Shown here: one piece after another, positions 1 to 8,821 of the stretch
How the letters are laid out: each line of letters opens with the position of its first letter
Numbering within the stretch: position 1 is the stretch's first letter
Source: Clostridium carboxidivorans P7
GTDB lineage: Bacteria > Bacillota > Clostridia > Clostridiales > Clostridiaceae
Assembly (NCBI RefSeq): GCF_001038625.1
Contig: NZ_CP011803.1
Coordinates: 4,402,001-4,466,000, forward strand
Length of the DNA stretch: 64,000 nucleotides
Reading direction: 5' to 3'
Notes under the pieces: model-generated
What the model saw: the letters and a program-made list of their open reading frames with translations, nothing else
Database searches by the model: none
Told to the model about the DNA's origin: nothing
Translations under genes and position numbers: made by a program

Positions 1-1231
1 ATTCTTCCATACATTCACTTAAAGTTTCTTTTGCTTGTAAGAATTCTTCTAAAGAAGATATCATTGGAAACATTATTTTCAAATTACCAAAAGCTGAAGC
101 TCTAAGTAAAGCTCTTAATTGAACTTTAAATATATCTTTTCTATCAAGACAAAGTCTTATAGCTCTATATCCTAAGAAAGGATTCATTTCTTCTGGAAGT
201 GGTAAGTATGGTAACTTTTTGTCTCCACCTATATCTAGTGTTCTGATTACCACTGATTTTCCTTCCATCTTTTCTACTGCGTATTTGTATGATTCAAATT
301 GTTCTTCTTCAGTTGGCATATCATCTCTATCCATGTATAAAAACTCTGTTCTGAAAAGTCCTATAGCATCTCCACCATTTTCTAAAACCTGATGAACATC
401 CTGTGGCTTTCCTATATTTCCTGCTACTTCTACTCTCTTTCCAGCTTTAGTAACAGTTTTTACACTTATAAGTTTTTTAAGTTCTTCTTTTTCTTTTTCA
501 TAAGCTTCTTTTTTAGCTTCATATTCTTTAACAGTATTTTCATCTGGGTTTATTATAACTATACCTTCATTACCATCTACAACTACTGTATCACCATTTT
601 TTACTGAAGTTGTTATATCATTTAAACCTACAACAGCTGGAATTTCTAGGGTTCTTGCCATTATAGCACTATGTGAAGTTCTTCCACCTATATTAGTTAA
701 AAAAGCTATAACTTTGCTTTTATCAAGTTGTGCAGTATCTGAAGGTGTTAAGTCATGAGCAACTACTATTGTATTAGCTGCCATTTCTTCTGAATCTGCT
801 GATATTTTTCCAGCAAGATTAGTAAGAATTCTCTTACTAACATCCTTTACATCAGCACCTCTTTCTCTCATGTATTCATCTTCCATAGCTTCAAATATAC
901 CTGCATACATAGTTGAAACATTGTCAAGAGCCTTTTCAGCATTAACTTTATCATTTTCTATTGCCATATCAACTGCACCTGCAAACTCAGGATCATCTAA
1001 CAACATCATATGGCTTTCAAATACAGCAGCCTTATCAGCACCCATTTCCTTTTCTGCTTTTTCCTTTATTCTAGTCAACTGTTCTCTTGAAGCATCTAAT
1101 GCCTTTTTAAATCTTTCTTTTTCTGATTTTACATCTTCTATTTTTCTCTCTTCAATTTTAACTTCATTAGCCTCTTTTATTAAAACTTTGCCTATAGCAT
1201 ATCCTTTTGAAGCTGCAATTCCTTTTTTCAT
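1..1231 (-). CDS. ptsI: PTS enzyme I, phosphoenolpyruvate-protein phosphotransferase (3' end cut by window)
   Basis: Enzyme I takes phosphate from phosphoenolpyruvate onto a histidine and passes it to HPr in the cytoplasm, the first step of sugar uptake by the PTS. The first 410 residues are present; the family has about 570. The phospho-histidine motif GGRTSHSAIMAR is visible with its His near residue 187. The PEP-binding barrel begins at about residue 255 with GLFRTEFLYM and RTLDIGGDK. The ATG at 1229-1231 follows a strong GGAGG site. The gene is divergent from the HPr-domain sigma-54 activator and lies about 90 bases downstream of a sigma-54-type promoter. No ptsH is seen beside it. Confidence 0.96.
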   Translation of the reverse strand, partial: MKKGIAASKGYAIGKVLIKEANEVKIEERKIEDVKSEKERFKKALDASREQLTRIKEKAEKEMGADKAAVFESHMMLLDDPEFAGAVDMAIENDKVNAEKALDNVSTMYAGIFEAMEDEYMRERGADVKDVSKRILTNLAGKISADSEEMAANTIVVAHDLTPSDTAQLDKSKVIAFLTNIGGRTSHSAIMARTLEIPAVVGLNDITTSVKNGDTVVVDGNEGIVIINPDENTVKEYEAKKEAYEKEKEELKKLISVKTVTKAGKRVEVAGNIGKPQDVHQVLENGGDAIGLFRTEFLYMDRDDMPTEEEQFESYKYAVEKMEGKSVVIRTLDIGGDKKLPYLPLPEEMNPFLGYRAIRLCLDRKDIFKVQLRALLRASAFGNLKIMFPMISSLEEFLQAKETLSECMEE

Positions 1232-1332
1232 CTTTTATTTATCCTCCTCAAAATAATTACAATTTATCAAATCTATATTTTAAAACTTAATTTCTATTTT
1301 AATGTAATTGTTTAAAGCTAAAATATTTTTAA

Positions 1333-1349
1333 AGCAATTATCATGCCAA
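1333..1349 (-). promoter_or_regulatory. sigma-54 (-24/-12) promoter for ptsI
   Basis: On the minus strand the sequence reads TTGGCAT-GATAA-TTGCT. It matches the sigma-54 consensus TGGCAC-N5-TTGCA/T, with the GG and GC dinucleotides at the required spacing. It points toward ptsI, with a predicted start near 1322 and a leader of about 90 bases. The neighbouring divergent gene is a sigma-54 activator, which strengthens the call. That it is used in the cell is inferred. Confidence 0.75.
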
Positions 1350-1479
1350 TCCTAATAAAAATTTAAAATCAATCTAAAAACATTCCTCAAAAACTCTTAT
1401 TTATTAATGAAAATCACAATTTTAAAATATAGTTTTTTTAATTTCTTTCGTATTTTATAATATTACAGTTAAAAAAATA

Positions 1480-1496
1480 TTGATAAAATTTATCAA
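1480..1496. promoter_or_regulatory. palindromic activator site 1 (candidate UAS for ptsI)
   Basis: A perfect inverted repeat, TTGATAAA-a-TTTATCAA, is centred at 1488, about 165 bases upstream of the predicted ptsI start. That is a normal distance for an enhancer bound by a sigma-54 activator. The same half-sites recur at 1581-1597. The likely binder is the divergent regulator at 1643, which has a C-terminal helix-turn-helix. Confidence 0.6.
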
Positions 1497-1580
1497 CTAA
1501 AACCATTATATTGTTATAAAGTAATTTAAAAACTGGCCTTAACCTCTGGACTTACAACGGATTTTAGGTTAATATTATAC

Positions 1581-1597
1581 TTGATAAATTTTATCAG
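1581..1597. promoter_or_regulatory. palindromic activator site 2
   Basis: TTGATAAA-t-TTTATCAG has the same arms as the site at 1480-1496, with one end mismatch. It is centred at 1589, just downstream of a possible -10 (TATTAT, about 1573-1578) for the regulator gene, so binding here could repress that gene as well as activate ptsI. Confidence 0.55.
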
Positions 1598-1612
1598 ATT
1601 TTGTACATATAT

Positions 1613-1629
1613 ATGATATTTTTTATCAA
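1613..1629. promoter_or_regulatory. degenerate palindromic site 3
   Basis: TGATA-TTTTT-TATCA is a weaker version of the two sites upstream, centred at 1621, 32 bases (about three helical turns) from site 2. It abuts the ribosome binding site AGAGGAG of the regulator gene, so occupancy could limit the regulator's own expression. Confidence 0.4.
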
Positions 1630-1642
1630 GAGGAGATGAATT

Positions 1643-3652
1643 ATGTATAAAAACAGTATAACCATAACAATACATAATGGAATACACACACGAATTGCAG
1701 CTATGATAGTTCATAAAGCTACAGAATTAAAAAGCAAATATGGAATAAACCTATATATGAGCAATTCATCTGCAAAAGAACCTATAGCTATAAGTATGTT
1801 AGCCTTGTTATCTTTAAAAATAAGAGAAGGTGAAATGGTTGAGATTTCCTGCAAGGAAAACTCTATGAATGGCCAACATGCAGTATTAGAACTATGCAAT
1901 TTTATAACTATGTATATAGTAAATAATAATAATTCAGTTTTATCTAAAATAGATGACATAATTGAAGAAAATACTATTGCTTATGCTCAAATAGTAAAAA
2001 ATATTCCTGTTGGGATATTAGTTATTGATGTAAATGGATATATTACAGCCATGAATGACTATGCACTTAAAATAGTTGATAAAAATTTAGAGGATGTAAT
2101 AGGACACTTTGTAAAAGACATTATTCCAACTTCTGATTTGCCAAACATAGTAACTTCAAAAGAGCGTAAGGTTGGAGAAACTCAATATATAAACAATCAT
2201 CTTGTTTTAACTAATAGATCTCCTATATTCTCTAATGATAAAGTTATTGGAGCTTTAGGAGTATTCCAAGATATATCTGAATTAATAGGTATTAAAGAAT
2301 TAAATGAAAAATTCAAAAAAATATTAGAAGCATCTCATGACTTAATTTGCTTTGTAGATGATAGACGAATTATAAGTTATGTAAATCCATCTTATGAAAA
2401 ACATTTTGGTATAGAAAGTAAAGATATTGTAGGTAAAGATTTAGCCACTGTGTCTCCAAATGGACTCCGAATTAAAGTATTTAATACAAAAACACCAATT
2501 GAAAATAAAGTTTACCACAAAGATAGCATAAATATAATTTCCACAATAGAACCTATTTTTATAGACGGTATATTTAAAGGTGTTATTTCAATATCAAAAA
2601 CTGTAGACGAAATCAAAGACTTAGTAAAAAAACTGGAGAAATCCGAAGAAGAACTTAATTATTATAAAGATGAATTAAACAGACATAATTTTAGCAGTTC
2701 TTTTAGTTCTATAATAGGCTGCAGCAGTTCTCTTAAGGATTGTCTATTTATGGCACAAAAAGCTTCTAATTCACCCTCTACCGTATTAATTCGTGGTGAA
2801 AGCGGAACAGGTAAAGAGCTTATTGCTAAAGCTATTCATAATAATAGTAATAGAAAAAATAAACCTTTTGTTAGAGTTAATTGTGCTGCTATTCCAGAAA
2901 ATTTACTAGAAAGTGAGTTATTTGGATATGAGAAGGGCGCCTTTACAGGTGCAATTAAAAGTAAACCTGGAAAATTTAATATAGCAAATGGTGGTACTTT
3001 ATTTTTAGATGAAATTGGAGACATGCCTGTATCTATGCAGGTTAAATTATTAAGAGTACTTCAGGAAAGAGAATTTGAAAGTGTTGGTGGCCTTACTACC
3101 CAAACAGTAGATATAAGAATAATTGCCGCTACTAATAGAAATCTTGAAAAAATGATAAAGGAAGATAAGTTTAGGGAAGATTTATACTATAGATTAAATG
3201 TTATAAGCATTATTCTTCCTCCTTTAAGAAATAGAAAAGAAGATATAAATCTTTTGGTAGAACACTTTATTCAGAAAATGAATATTAAACTCAATAAAAA
3301 TGTTACAGGCATAGATAAAAAATCCCTTATGCATTTGCAGGAATACCATTGGCCTGGAAACATAAGAGAATTAGAAAATATTATAGAGAGAGCTATAAAT
3401 ATGTGTGAAAACAGCTTAATAGCAGAAAAAGACTTACCTTTTTACATTAAAAATGGTGAATTGGAAACTGGTTCTTTGATAAACCTTAAAAACGGTAAAC
3501 TTCAGCCTTTAGAACAATATGAAAAAGAATTGATAACTTTAGCTATGAAAACCTATAAAAGCTATAATAAAGCTGGAAAAGCCTTAGGAATTACTCATAG
3601 AACTGTATCTTTAAAATGCAAAAAATATGGAATAGATTTAGCTTCTCTTTAA
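1643..3652 (+). CDS. sigma-54 enhancer-binding activator with N-terminal HPr-like domain and two PAS domains
   Basis: This is a 669-residue transcription activator. Residues 1-90 resemble HPr: NGIHTRIAA places a histidine at 15 and an arginine at 17 as in HPr, and Ser51 aligns with HPr regulatory Ser46. Two PAS-like sensor domains follow (about 112-215 and 225-325), then a short coiled segment. The AAA+ ATPase has Walker A GESGTGKE (385-392), the sigma-54 contact loop GAFTGA (432-437) and Walker B LFLDEIGD (453-460). A Fis-type helix-turn-helix lies at about 625-665. The start follows AGAGGAG. The gene is divergent from ptsI across a 411-base gap holding palindromes and a sigma-54 promoter. 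It probably activates ptsI and reads PTS phosphorylation; the PAS ligand is unknown. Confidence 0.88.
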   Translation: MYKNSITITIHNGIHTRIAAMIVHKATELKSKYGINLYMSNSSAKEPIAISMLALLSLKIREGEMVEISCKENSMNGQHAVLELCNFITMYIVNNNNSVLSKIDDIIEENTIAYAQIVKNIPVGILVIDVNGYITAMNDYALKIVDKNLEDVIGHFVKDIIPTSDLPNIVTSKERKVGETQYINNHLVLTNRSPIFSNDKVIGALGVFQDISELIGIKELNEKFKKILEASHDLICFVDDRRIISYVNPSYEKHFGIESKDIVGKDLATVSPNGLRIKVFNTKTPIENKVYHKDSINIISTIEPIFIDGIFKGVISISKTVDEIKDLVKKLEKSEEELNYYKDELNRHNFSSSFSSIIGCSSSLKDCLFMAQKASNSPSTVLIRGESGTGKELIAKAIHNNSNRKNKPFVRVNCAAIPENLLESELFGYEKGAFTGAIKSKPGKFNIANGGTLFLDEIGDMPVSMQVKLLRVLQEREFESVGGLTTQTVDIRIIAATNRNLEKMIKEDKFREDLYYRLNVISIILPPLRNRKEDINLLVEHFIQKMNIKLNKNVTGIDKKSLMHLQEYHWPGNIRELENIIERAINMCENSLIAEKDLPFYIKNGELETGSLINLKNGKLQPLEQYEKELITLAMKTYKSYNKAGKALGITHRTVSLKCKKYGIDLASL

Positions 3653-3674
3653 AAGTTATCCACATTTTCAAAGC

Positions 3675-3715
3675 AAAATAATCCCCATTGTTTAAAAAAC
3701 TTTGGGGATTATTTT
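3675..3715. terminator. bidirectional terminator
   Basis: A 13-bp perfect inverted repeat, AAAATAATCCCCA / TGGGGATTATTTT, with A-rich and T-rich flanks sits between the convergent regulator gene and the TPR gene. It can end transcription from both sides. It overlaps the stop codon of the TPR gene by two bases. Confidence 0.85.
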
Positions 3716-4430
3716 ACTTGATTACATCTTGAAACTCCTTGGAGTCCTTTACTGGATTAAAGTCTTCTTCTTTAGAAGCAATACCTTTTATATCTGGTGA
3801 CATGTTTACAGCTGTTTTTAAATACTTTACTGTATTCTCCACATCTCCTCGTCTTCCATATATACTAGCTTTGCCATAATAACTCCATATATAATTTTCA
3901 ACCTCTAAATCTTTATCATACCAGGTTAATGCTGCATCATAATCGCCATGCAGCTCATACCCTAAAGCTTTGTTAAATCTAGCATACCCAAAATCAGGCT
4001 TTAATTGAAGTGCTTTGTCTATATTTTTCATTCCTTCGTCAAAGCTACCTTTATAACATAATGCTATTCCTTTAATATTATAAGCCTTATAAAAATTTGG
4101 ATCTGCCTTTATAATTTCATCAGCTAATGCTATTGTATTATCATAGTTCTTTTCTCCAAAAGCCTTATAGCTTTCACTATATTTTTGTTCCTCAGCCTTT
4201 TGGGCTTCTGTCTGCTTTGAAACATTATCATCTTTTTTTTCTTTTATAACTGTATTATTATTAGAACTTTCTTTATTTACGTTTTCTATTATACTATTAT
4301 TTTTTCTATTATTTATTGCTTCCTTATAAGCTATGCCAATTACTACACATACTGATATACATGCAATTATTACTTTAACCTTCATGGGTATTTTTCCATA
4401 TAAGCCATCATCGCTATTTCTAAAAAACAT
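3714..4430 (-). CDS. membrane-anchored tetratricopeptide repeat protein
   Basis: This is a 238-residue protein of unknown function. After a short basic N-terminus there is one membrane segment (about residues 15-35, VKVIIACISVCVVIGIAY). A charged Asn/Lys/Glu-rich linker follows, then about four TPR units from residue 85 onward, for example NFYKAYNIKGIALCYKGSF and YARFNKALGYELHGDYDAA. TPRs bind other proteins, so a scaffold role outside the membrane is likely. The ATG at 4430 is chosen because GGAGG precedes it closely; a longer frame begins at 4472 without such a site. It stands alone between the regulator terminator and the IS-like remnant. Confidence 0.75.
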   Translation of the reverse strand: MFFRNSDDGLYGKIPMKVKVIIACISVCVVIGIAYKEAINNRKNNSIIENVNKESSNNNTVIKEKKDDNVSKQTEAQKAEEQKYSESYKAFGEKNYDNTIALADEIIKADPNFYKAYNIKGIALCYKGSFDEGMKNIDKALQLKPDFGYARFNKALGYELHGDYDAALTWYDKDLEVENYIWSYYGKASIYGRRGDVENTVKYLKTAVNMSPDIKGIASKEEDFNPVKDSKEFQDVIK

Positions 4431-4512
4431 AAAGTACCTCCACATTTCTGTTATATACCTTATTATAACCATTTGCTAAAAATATTTCATTCATTTTTCA
4501 TCCGATCGCTAC

Positions 4513-4680
4513 CATTGCTAATACCCCCACCTTCTTCAAGTTGGGGATAAGCAATGATACGCGCCTGGATAAGTTCTTCTAAGACTCAGATGGGTAAAAT
4601 GCCTAAATGGCATTTTACGAGCTTGCTCAGGTAAGAGGTATTCCTCATAGGCAAACTCCACCTGAGTCTAAGAATCACTT
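4513..4680. mobile_element. structured remnant resembling an IS200/IS605 end
   Basis: The non-coding gap between citX and the TPR gene folds densely. An outer repeat CATTGCT/AGCAATG encloses the hairpin 4525-4546 (CCCCACCTT-CTTC-AAGTTGGGG, one internal mismatch). Next, a 17-bp stem (4577-4593 with 4658-4674, 15 of 17 matched) encloses two smaller hairpins: GTAAAATGCC/GGCATTTTAC (4594-4618) and GAGG/CCTC (4635-4646). No transposase frame is present. A subterminal hairpin with a conserved mismatch is typical of single-strand IS200/IS605 transposons, and a related hairpin lies at 11944. It may also act as the citX terminator. Confidence 0.45.
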
Positions 4681-4684
4681 GATA

Positions 4685-5281
4685 CTAAAGTACTTTACAC
4701 CATTTACAATAATCTTCATACTTATTTTTAATAAACTCTTTTATTTCTTCTTCACTATGTTTTCTTGACCTTACGCAATACTGAGCAATATCGCTGCATA
4801 TATAACATGTTCTTGGTTTGAAGCCAAGCATTCCTCTACTTAAACTATTATTGTTTTCATCATAAACATCGATATCTACGTATCTGCCTAGAAAATGTTT
4901 ATTTTCTATGTTAACTGTTATTTTTTTTATGTCTTTAGCATTTTTATTCACAATAAGTGTTAATGATGGACCTTCTGCTGTTATAGCAAAATTCTTATAC
5001 TCTATATATTGCTTAAGCTGTTCTATTAAAAACTTGTTCATAAATTTCATTATGCCAAGTGTTATAGTATTATTTTTAACTACACCAGGATAATTAACTC
5101 TCATAAAAACTAATGTTTTTTTATACAATTTAATTAACTTTTCTTGTTCACAAACTCTTTCTTCTCTGCACATTAATATATCTTCTGGCGTATATTCTTT
5201 TATACCTTTTATATTACAATTTTTTTGTTTATCTTTAACATAATCTTCGTAAGTGTAATTTGTTAACCAACATCTATTCAT
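4685..5281 (-). CDS. citX: CitX-like holo-acyl-carrier synthase (phosphoribosyl-dephospho-CoA transferase)
   Basis: CitX attaches the phosphoribosyl-dephospho-CoA prosthetic group to the lyase acyl carrier protein. At 198 residues it is of normal length. Family signatures are visible: GRYVDIDVYD near residue 130, then SRGMLGFKPRTCYICS and the tail CVRSRKHSEEEI. It is the last gene of the citDEFCX series and starts 3 bases after citC. Its substrate in this operon would be the CitD protein at 8822. CitG, which makes the prosthetic-group precursor, is not in the window. Confidence 0.85.
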   Translation of the reverse strand: MNRCWLTNYTYEDYVKDKQKNCNIKGIKEYTPEDILMCREERVCEQEKLIKLYKKTLVFMRVNYPGVVKNNTITLGIMKFMNKFLIEQLKQYIEYKNFAITAEGPSLTLIVNKNAKDIKKITVNIENKHFLGRYVDIDVYDENNNSLSRGMLGFKPRTCYICSDIAQYCVRSRKHSEEEIKEFIKNKYEDYCKWCKVL

Positions 5282-5284
5282 AAA

Positions 5285-6331
5285 CTAATGTGGAGAGTTA
5301 CTTTTTTGTATTTTCTCTCTTATCTCCTTTCCTTTATTAGAATTTAAAAACTTCCATGTTACTTCAGGTATTATATTTTTTACTTGATCCATTTGATTAT
5401 TTTTTATAAATTCTCTAACTTTAGAAGCACTTATATAATTGCCTTCATAACATTTTCTCTCTATTTCAATCAGCTCTACACCATACTTTGGCATAACTTT
5501 TTTTAACGTATTATTATATGTATTAGTAACATTACAGTAGGGTTCTTCACCTACAAATCTCTTTATTATATTTAATTTTTTACAAAAATATTCCCCAAAT
5601 ATGTTACAATCAATATTTTCATAGGATTTTAATCTTTCATCCTCTTTTCTAATAAAATAGGATGGAAAAGTAGCTGACGATATAATATATTCACTACCTG
5701 GAATAACTTTTACATTTTTAAAATCTGATAAACCTTCTTCTACCATTGAATATCTATCCTTGAAAGGAAATAAGGATTTGTCTTCTTCCACCACAAACAC
5801 TATAACTTCACTGCACTTTTTTGAAGCTTCTTCTACTAAATACCTATGTCCATTAGTAAATGGATTGCAATTCATTACTAATGCACCTTTTTCAGTAGTT
5901 ACATCTATTTCATATTTAGCTATCATTTTATCTAAAGCTTTATTTATATTATAAATTCCATATTCTAATAAAGCAGCATTTTCTTCTTTATATATAAGAT
6001 TAAAATTTAAAGAGGTAAATATTTTTACTTTGTCTGGTTTAGTAAATAAAAAACTATGGTAAATTCCTTCTTCAAAAAGCTTATCTACTAAATTAGATAT
6101 AAGGGAAGAAGTTATGTTTTCTCCCCTTATATCCTCTGATATGGCAAAGCACTTAAATATATTCTTAGCTTTAGAACAAGTGGCTTTAATTGCATTATTT
6201 CCATCTCTAAAAACCACTGTATAATCCACATCTTTATCCAGTATTAATCCAAAGCTTTCTAAAAACTTATATACTTCATTTTTTTCTTCTTCATTTTTCA
6301 AATTTATTTTCTGAAGCTTTAAATCATACAT
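5285..6331 (-). CDS. citC: citrate/citramalate lyase ligase (acetylates the acyl carrier)
   Basis: CitC uses ATP and acetate to acetylate the thiol of the lyase prosthetic group, which switches the lyase on. The 348-residue protein has an N-terminal acetyltransferase-like region (about 1-130) and a nucleotidyltransferase domain with the motif NPFTNGHRYL (about residues 155-164), the HxGH-type ATP site. A late ISASKVREF motif is also typical. AAGGAG precedes the ATG. It lies between citF and citX in one operon, where its target should be citramalate lyase rather than citrate lyase. Confidence 0.9.
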   Translation of the reverse strand: MYDLKLQKINLKNEEEKNEVYKFLESFGLILDKDVDYTVVFRDGNNAIKATCSKAKNIFKCFAISEDIRGENITSSLISNLVDKLFEEGIYHSFLFTKPDKVKIFTSLNFNLIYKEENAALLEYGIYNINKALDKMIAKYEIDVTTEKGALVMNCNPFTNGHRYLVEEASKKCSEVIVFVVEEDKSLFPFKDRYSMVEEGLSDFKNVKVIPGSEYIISSATFPSYFIRKEDERLKSYENIDCNIFGEYFCKKLNIIKRFVGEEPYCNVTNTYNNTLKKVMPKYGVELIEIERKCYEGNYISASKVREFIKNNQMDQVKNIIPEVTWKFLNSNKGKEIREKIQKSNSPH

Positions 6332-6341
6332 TTTTATCTCC

Positions 6342-7883
6342 TTAACTTAATGGTTTTCTAACTACATCTATTATAGTACCATCTCTATATTCTACTACTG
6401 CTACAACCTTATCTGTAAATTCTATAGGCGCTGGCTTTCCTGTCATATTTTCAGCTAAATCTTTTAGTTCTTCTATTGTCATAACAGGTAAATTTTTAGC
6501 TTTTAATTTTTCTATTAAATCCTTTCTTATTGGATTTACAGCTATACCTCTTTCTGTAACTACTACATCTATACTTTCTCCTGGAGTTGTAACTGTAGTA
6601 ACCTTATCCTTTATAATTGGAAGTCTTCCTTTTATAAGGTTTGTAACTACTATAGCAAGCTTTGCTCCTGCTGCAGTATCACTGTGTCCACCTGAACCTC
6701 CCATTATTATTCCATCAGAACCTGTTGTTACATTTACATTGAAATTTGTATCTATTTCTGTAGCTCCAAGTATCATTACATCCAAGTTATTTACTACGGC
6801 TCCTTTATTATGAGGGTTCCCATACATTGATCCACTCATACCTTGATGTTTAGGATTATTTCTATAGGATTCTACAGCTTTTAAATCAAAGCACTGTACA
6901 TCAAATATATGTGTGAATAATCCTTCTTCAAACATATCTACAATATAACCTGTTATTCCACCTGCTGCAAAACTTCCTGTTACTTTCTTATCTCTCATTA
7001 TTTCTTTTAAGTTTTCTGCCACTGCAAGAGAGGTTCCTCCTGCTCCTGTTTGAAATGACATTCCATCCTTTACAAGTCCTGAAGCTTCCATAACCTTTGA
7101 TGCCATTTTAGCTATTTTAAGTCCTACAGGGTCCTTTGTAATTTTTGTAGTACCTGATACAATACCTGCTGGATTTCCTATAGAATCAACTTTAACTACA
7201 TAATCTACATAAGTTTGATTGATCTCAATAGGACATGCTGGGTAAGGAACAAGGTTATCAGTAATTGCTATTACCTTATCTGCATATTCAGCATCGGATA
7301 CGGCATATCCTAATGAACCACAAGCAGCATTTCCATAAACTCCATTTATGTTTCCATAAGTATCCGCAGTTGGTGCTCCTATGAATGCTACATCTATATG
7401 TAAATCTCCACTTTCTATAGCTCTTGGTCTTCCACCATGAGTCATCATTACTGCTGGTTTTTTTAAGTATCCCTTTGATATAGCTTCTGCCACAGGTCCT
7501 GACATATAGTTTGCAACTATTCCTGTTACAACACCCCTCTTCATATATTCTACTAAGGGCTCATGTATTGGGAATATAGAACTTGCTGCTACAGTAATGT
7601 CTTTTATTCCTCTTTTTGAAATAGCATACATTACATTATTAAGTATGAAATCTCCATTTCTTAAATGATGGTGAAAAGATATAGTCATTCCATCCTTTAT
7701 TTCTACTTTATCTAAAGCTTCTTCTATGCTGTTTAATACTTTATCTTCTCCCGGTTTTACTGAACTTACATTTACACCTACTTTTTCTTTAACACCACAA
7801 TTTGAAAAAGCTCCTTGAAAAGGCTTTACTTCCCTATAGCCTTCTATATTATCAGGAATTTCTCTTCCTAGTACATTTTTCAT
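6342..7883 (-). CDS. citF: citramalate lyase alpha subunit (CoA-transferase type)
   Basis: The alpha subunit exchanges the acetyl group on the acyl carrier for the substrate acid, giving citramalyl-ACP and free acetate. The 513-residue protein is full length for the CitF family, with conserved stretches FHHHLRNGDF (about 70-79), GAPTADTYGNINGVYGNAACG and GGSGGHSDTAAGAKL. The last resembles the CoA-transferase glycine-rich part. It sits after citE in the glutamate-fermentation cluster, so (S)-citramalate is inferred as substrate instead of citrate; sequence alone does not prove that. Confidence 0.92.
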   Translation of the reverse strand: MKNVLGREIPDNIEGYREVKPFQGAFSNCGVKEKVGVNVSSVKPGEDKVLNSIEEALDKVEIKDGMTISFHHHLRNGDFILNNVMYAISKRGIKDITVAASSIFPIHEPLVEYMKRGVVTGIVANYMSGPVAEAISKGYLKKPAVMMTHGGRPRAIESGDLHIDVAFIGAPTADTYGNINGVYGNAACGSLGYAVSDAEYADKVIAITDNLVPYPACPIEINQTYVDYVVKVDSIGNPAGIVSGTTKITKDPVGLKIAKMASKVMEASGLVKDGMSFQTGAGGTSLAVAENLKEIMRDKKVTGSFAAGGITGYIVDMFEEGLFTHIFDVQCFDLKAVESYRNNPKHQGMSGSMYGNPHNKGAVVNNLDVMILGATEIDTNFNVNVTTGSDGIIMGGSGGHSDTAAGAKLAIVVTNLIKGRLPIIKDKVTTVTTPGESIDVVVTERGIAVNPIRKDLIEKLKAKNLPVMTIEELKDLAENMTGKPAPIEFTDKVVAVVEYRDGTIIDVVRKPLS

Positions 7884-7926
7884 AGTAATACCTCACTTTT
7901 TCCAGATTTAATCTAACACATATTAA

Positions 7927-8799
7927 TTAAATAAGACCTAATAATTTAGCCAATTCTACAGTAGTTACTGCTCTGTTTATTACAGGTGCATCTACCATTT
8001 TTCCATCTAAAGAAAATACTCCTAATCCCTTAGCTTTAGCTTCATCTCTAGCTTCTAATACTCTTACTGCATGCTTTATTTCAGCTTCTGTTGGTTCAAA
8101 TACTGAATGTATAGTGTCTATTTGTCTTGGATTTATGGATGATTTTCCAGTGAAACCTATACTCTTGGCTTTAAATGTATCTTTTCTTAATCCTTCATAA
8201 TCATTAGTATCTGTAAAAGGAGTATCTATAGCATCTACTCTAGAAGCTCTACAAGCTGTAGACACTCTGTTTCTTGCATAAAATATTTCTTCTCCTTCTT
8301 TTGTTCTCTTAATTCCAAAGTCTGAAGTTAAATCCTCTGCTCCCAAAAGTACACCTACTACTCTTTTTGATGCTTTTATTATGCTGTACACATTTTCCAA
8401 GCCATAAGCTGTTTCTACAATTGGAATAAGTTTTATATGATTGTCTTCAAATTTTTCTTCACTTTCAATTTTAGAAAGCATTTTATCTATAGTTTCAAGC
8501 TGTTCTTCTGTAGCTTTCGGAATCATTAATGCATCTGGCTTAACTCTAGCTATAGTATCTATATCCTTTGGTCCATATTCAGTATCTAGTGGATTTACTC
8601 TTACTACTAGTTCTACTGCTGAATAATCTATAAATTTTATAGCTTCACTAACAAGTCTTCTTGCACTATCCTTTTCTGTAAGACTTACTGCATCTTCTAA
8701 ATCAAGTATTACTGAATCAGCTCCAAGTATTGGTGCACTTTGAAGCATTCCAGGGTTGTTGCCAGGCATAAAAAGCATTGTTCTTCTTAGTCTTTTCAT
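7927..8799 (-). CDS. citE: citramalate lyase beta subunit (CitE family)
   Basis: The beta subunit cleaves citramalyl-ACP to acetyl-ACP and pyruvate. The 290-residue protein has the CitE opening RRTMLFMPGNNP, the acidic metal-site motif DSVILDLEDAV, and LLGAEDLTSDFG. The ATG at 8797-8799 is chosen because AGGTGAG lies five to six bases upstream; a GTG three codons earlier would overlap that site. It lies between citD and citF. A citrate lyase role is possible from family membership, but the mesaconase and glutamate mutase genes alongside favour citramalate. Confidence 0.92.
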   Translation of the reverse strand: MKRLRRTMLFMPGNNPGMLQSAPILGADSVILDLEDAVSLTEKDSARRLVSEAIKFIDYSAVELVVRVNPLDTEYGPKDIDTIARVKPDALMIPKATEEQLETIDKMLSKIESEEKFEDNHIKLIPIVETAYGLENVYSIIKASKRVVGVLLGAEDLTSDFGIKRTKEGEEIFYARNRVSTACRASRVDAIDTPFTDTNDYEGLRKDTFKAKSIGFTGKSSINPRQIDTIHSVFEPTEAEIKHAVRVLEARDEAKAKGLGVFSLDGKMVDAPVINRAVTTVELAKLLGLI

Positions 8800-8821
8800 A
8801 TATCTCACCTCAATTTTAAAT

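Noticed and set aside
870..1256. Plus-strand frame of 128 codons at the left end
   Set aside because: It lies wholly antisense to ptsI, whose protein is clear from motifs, and has a Ser-rich shadow composition.
1531..1550. Second sigma-54 promoter for the regulator gene (TGGCCTTAACC...)
   Set aside because: The -24 TGGC is not followed by TTGC at the required distance, so only the minus-strand site toward ptsI is kept.
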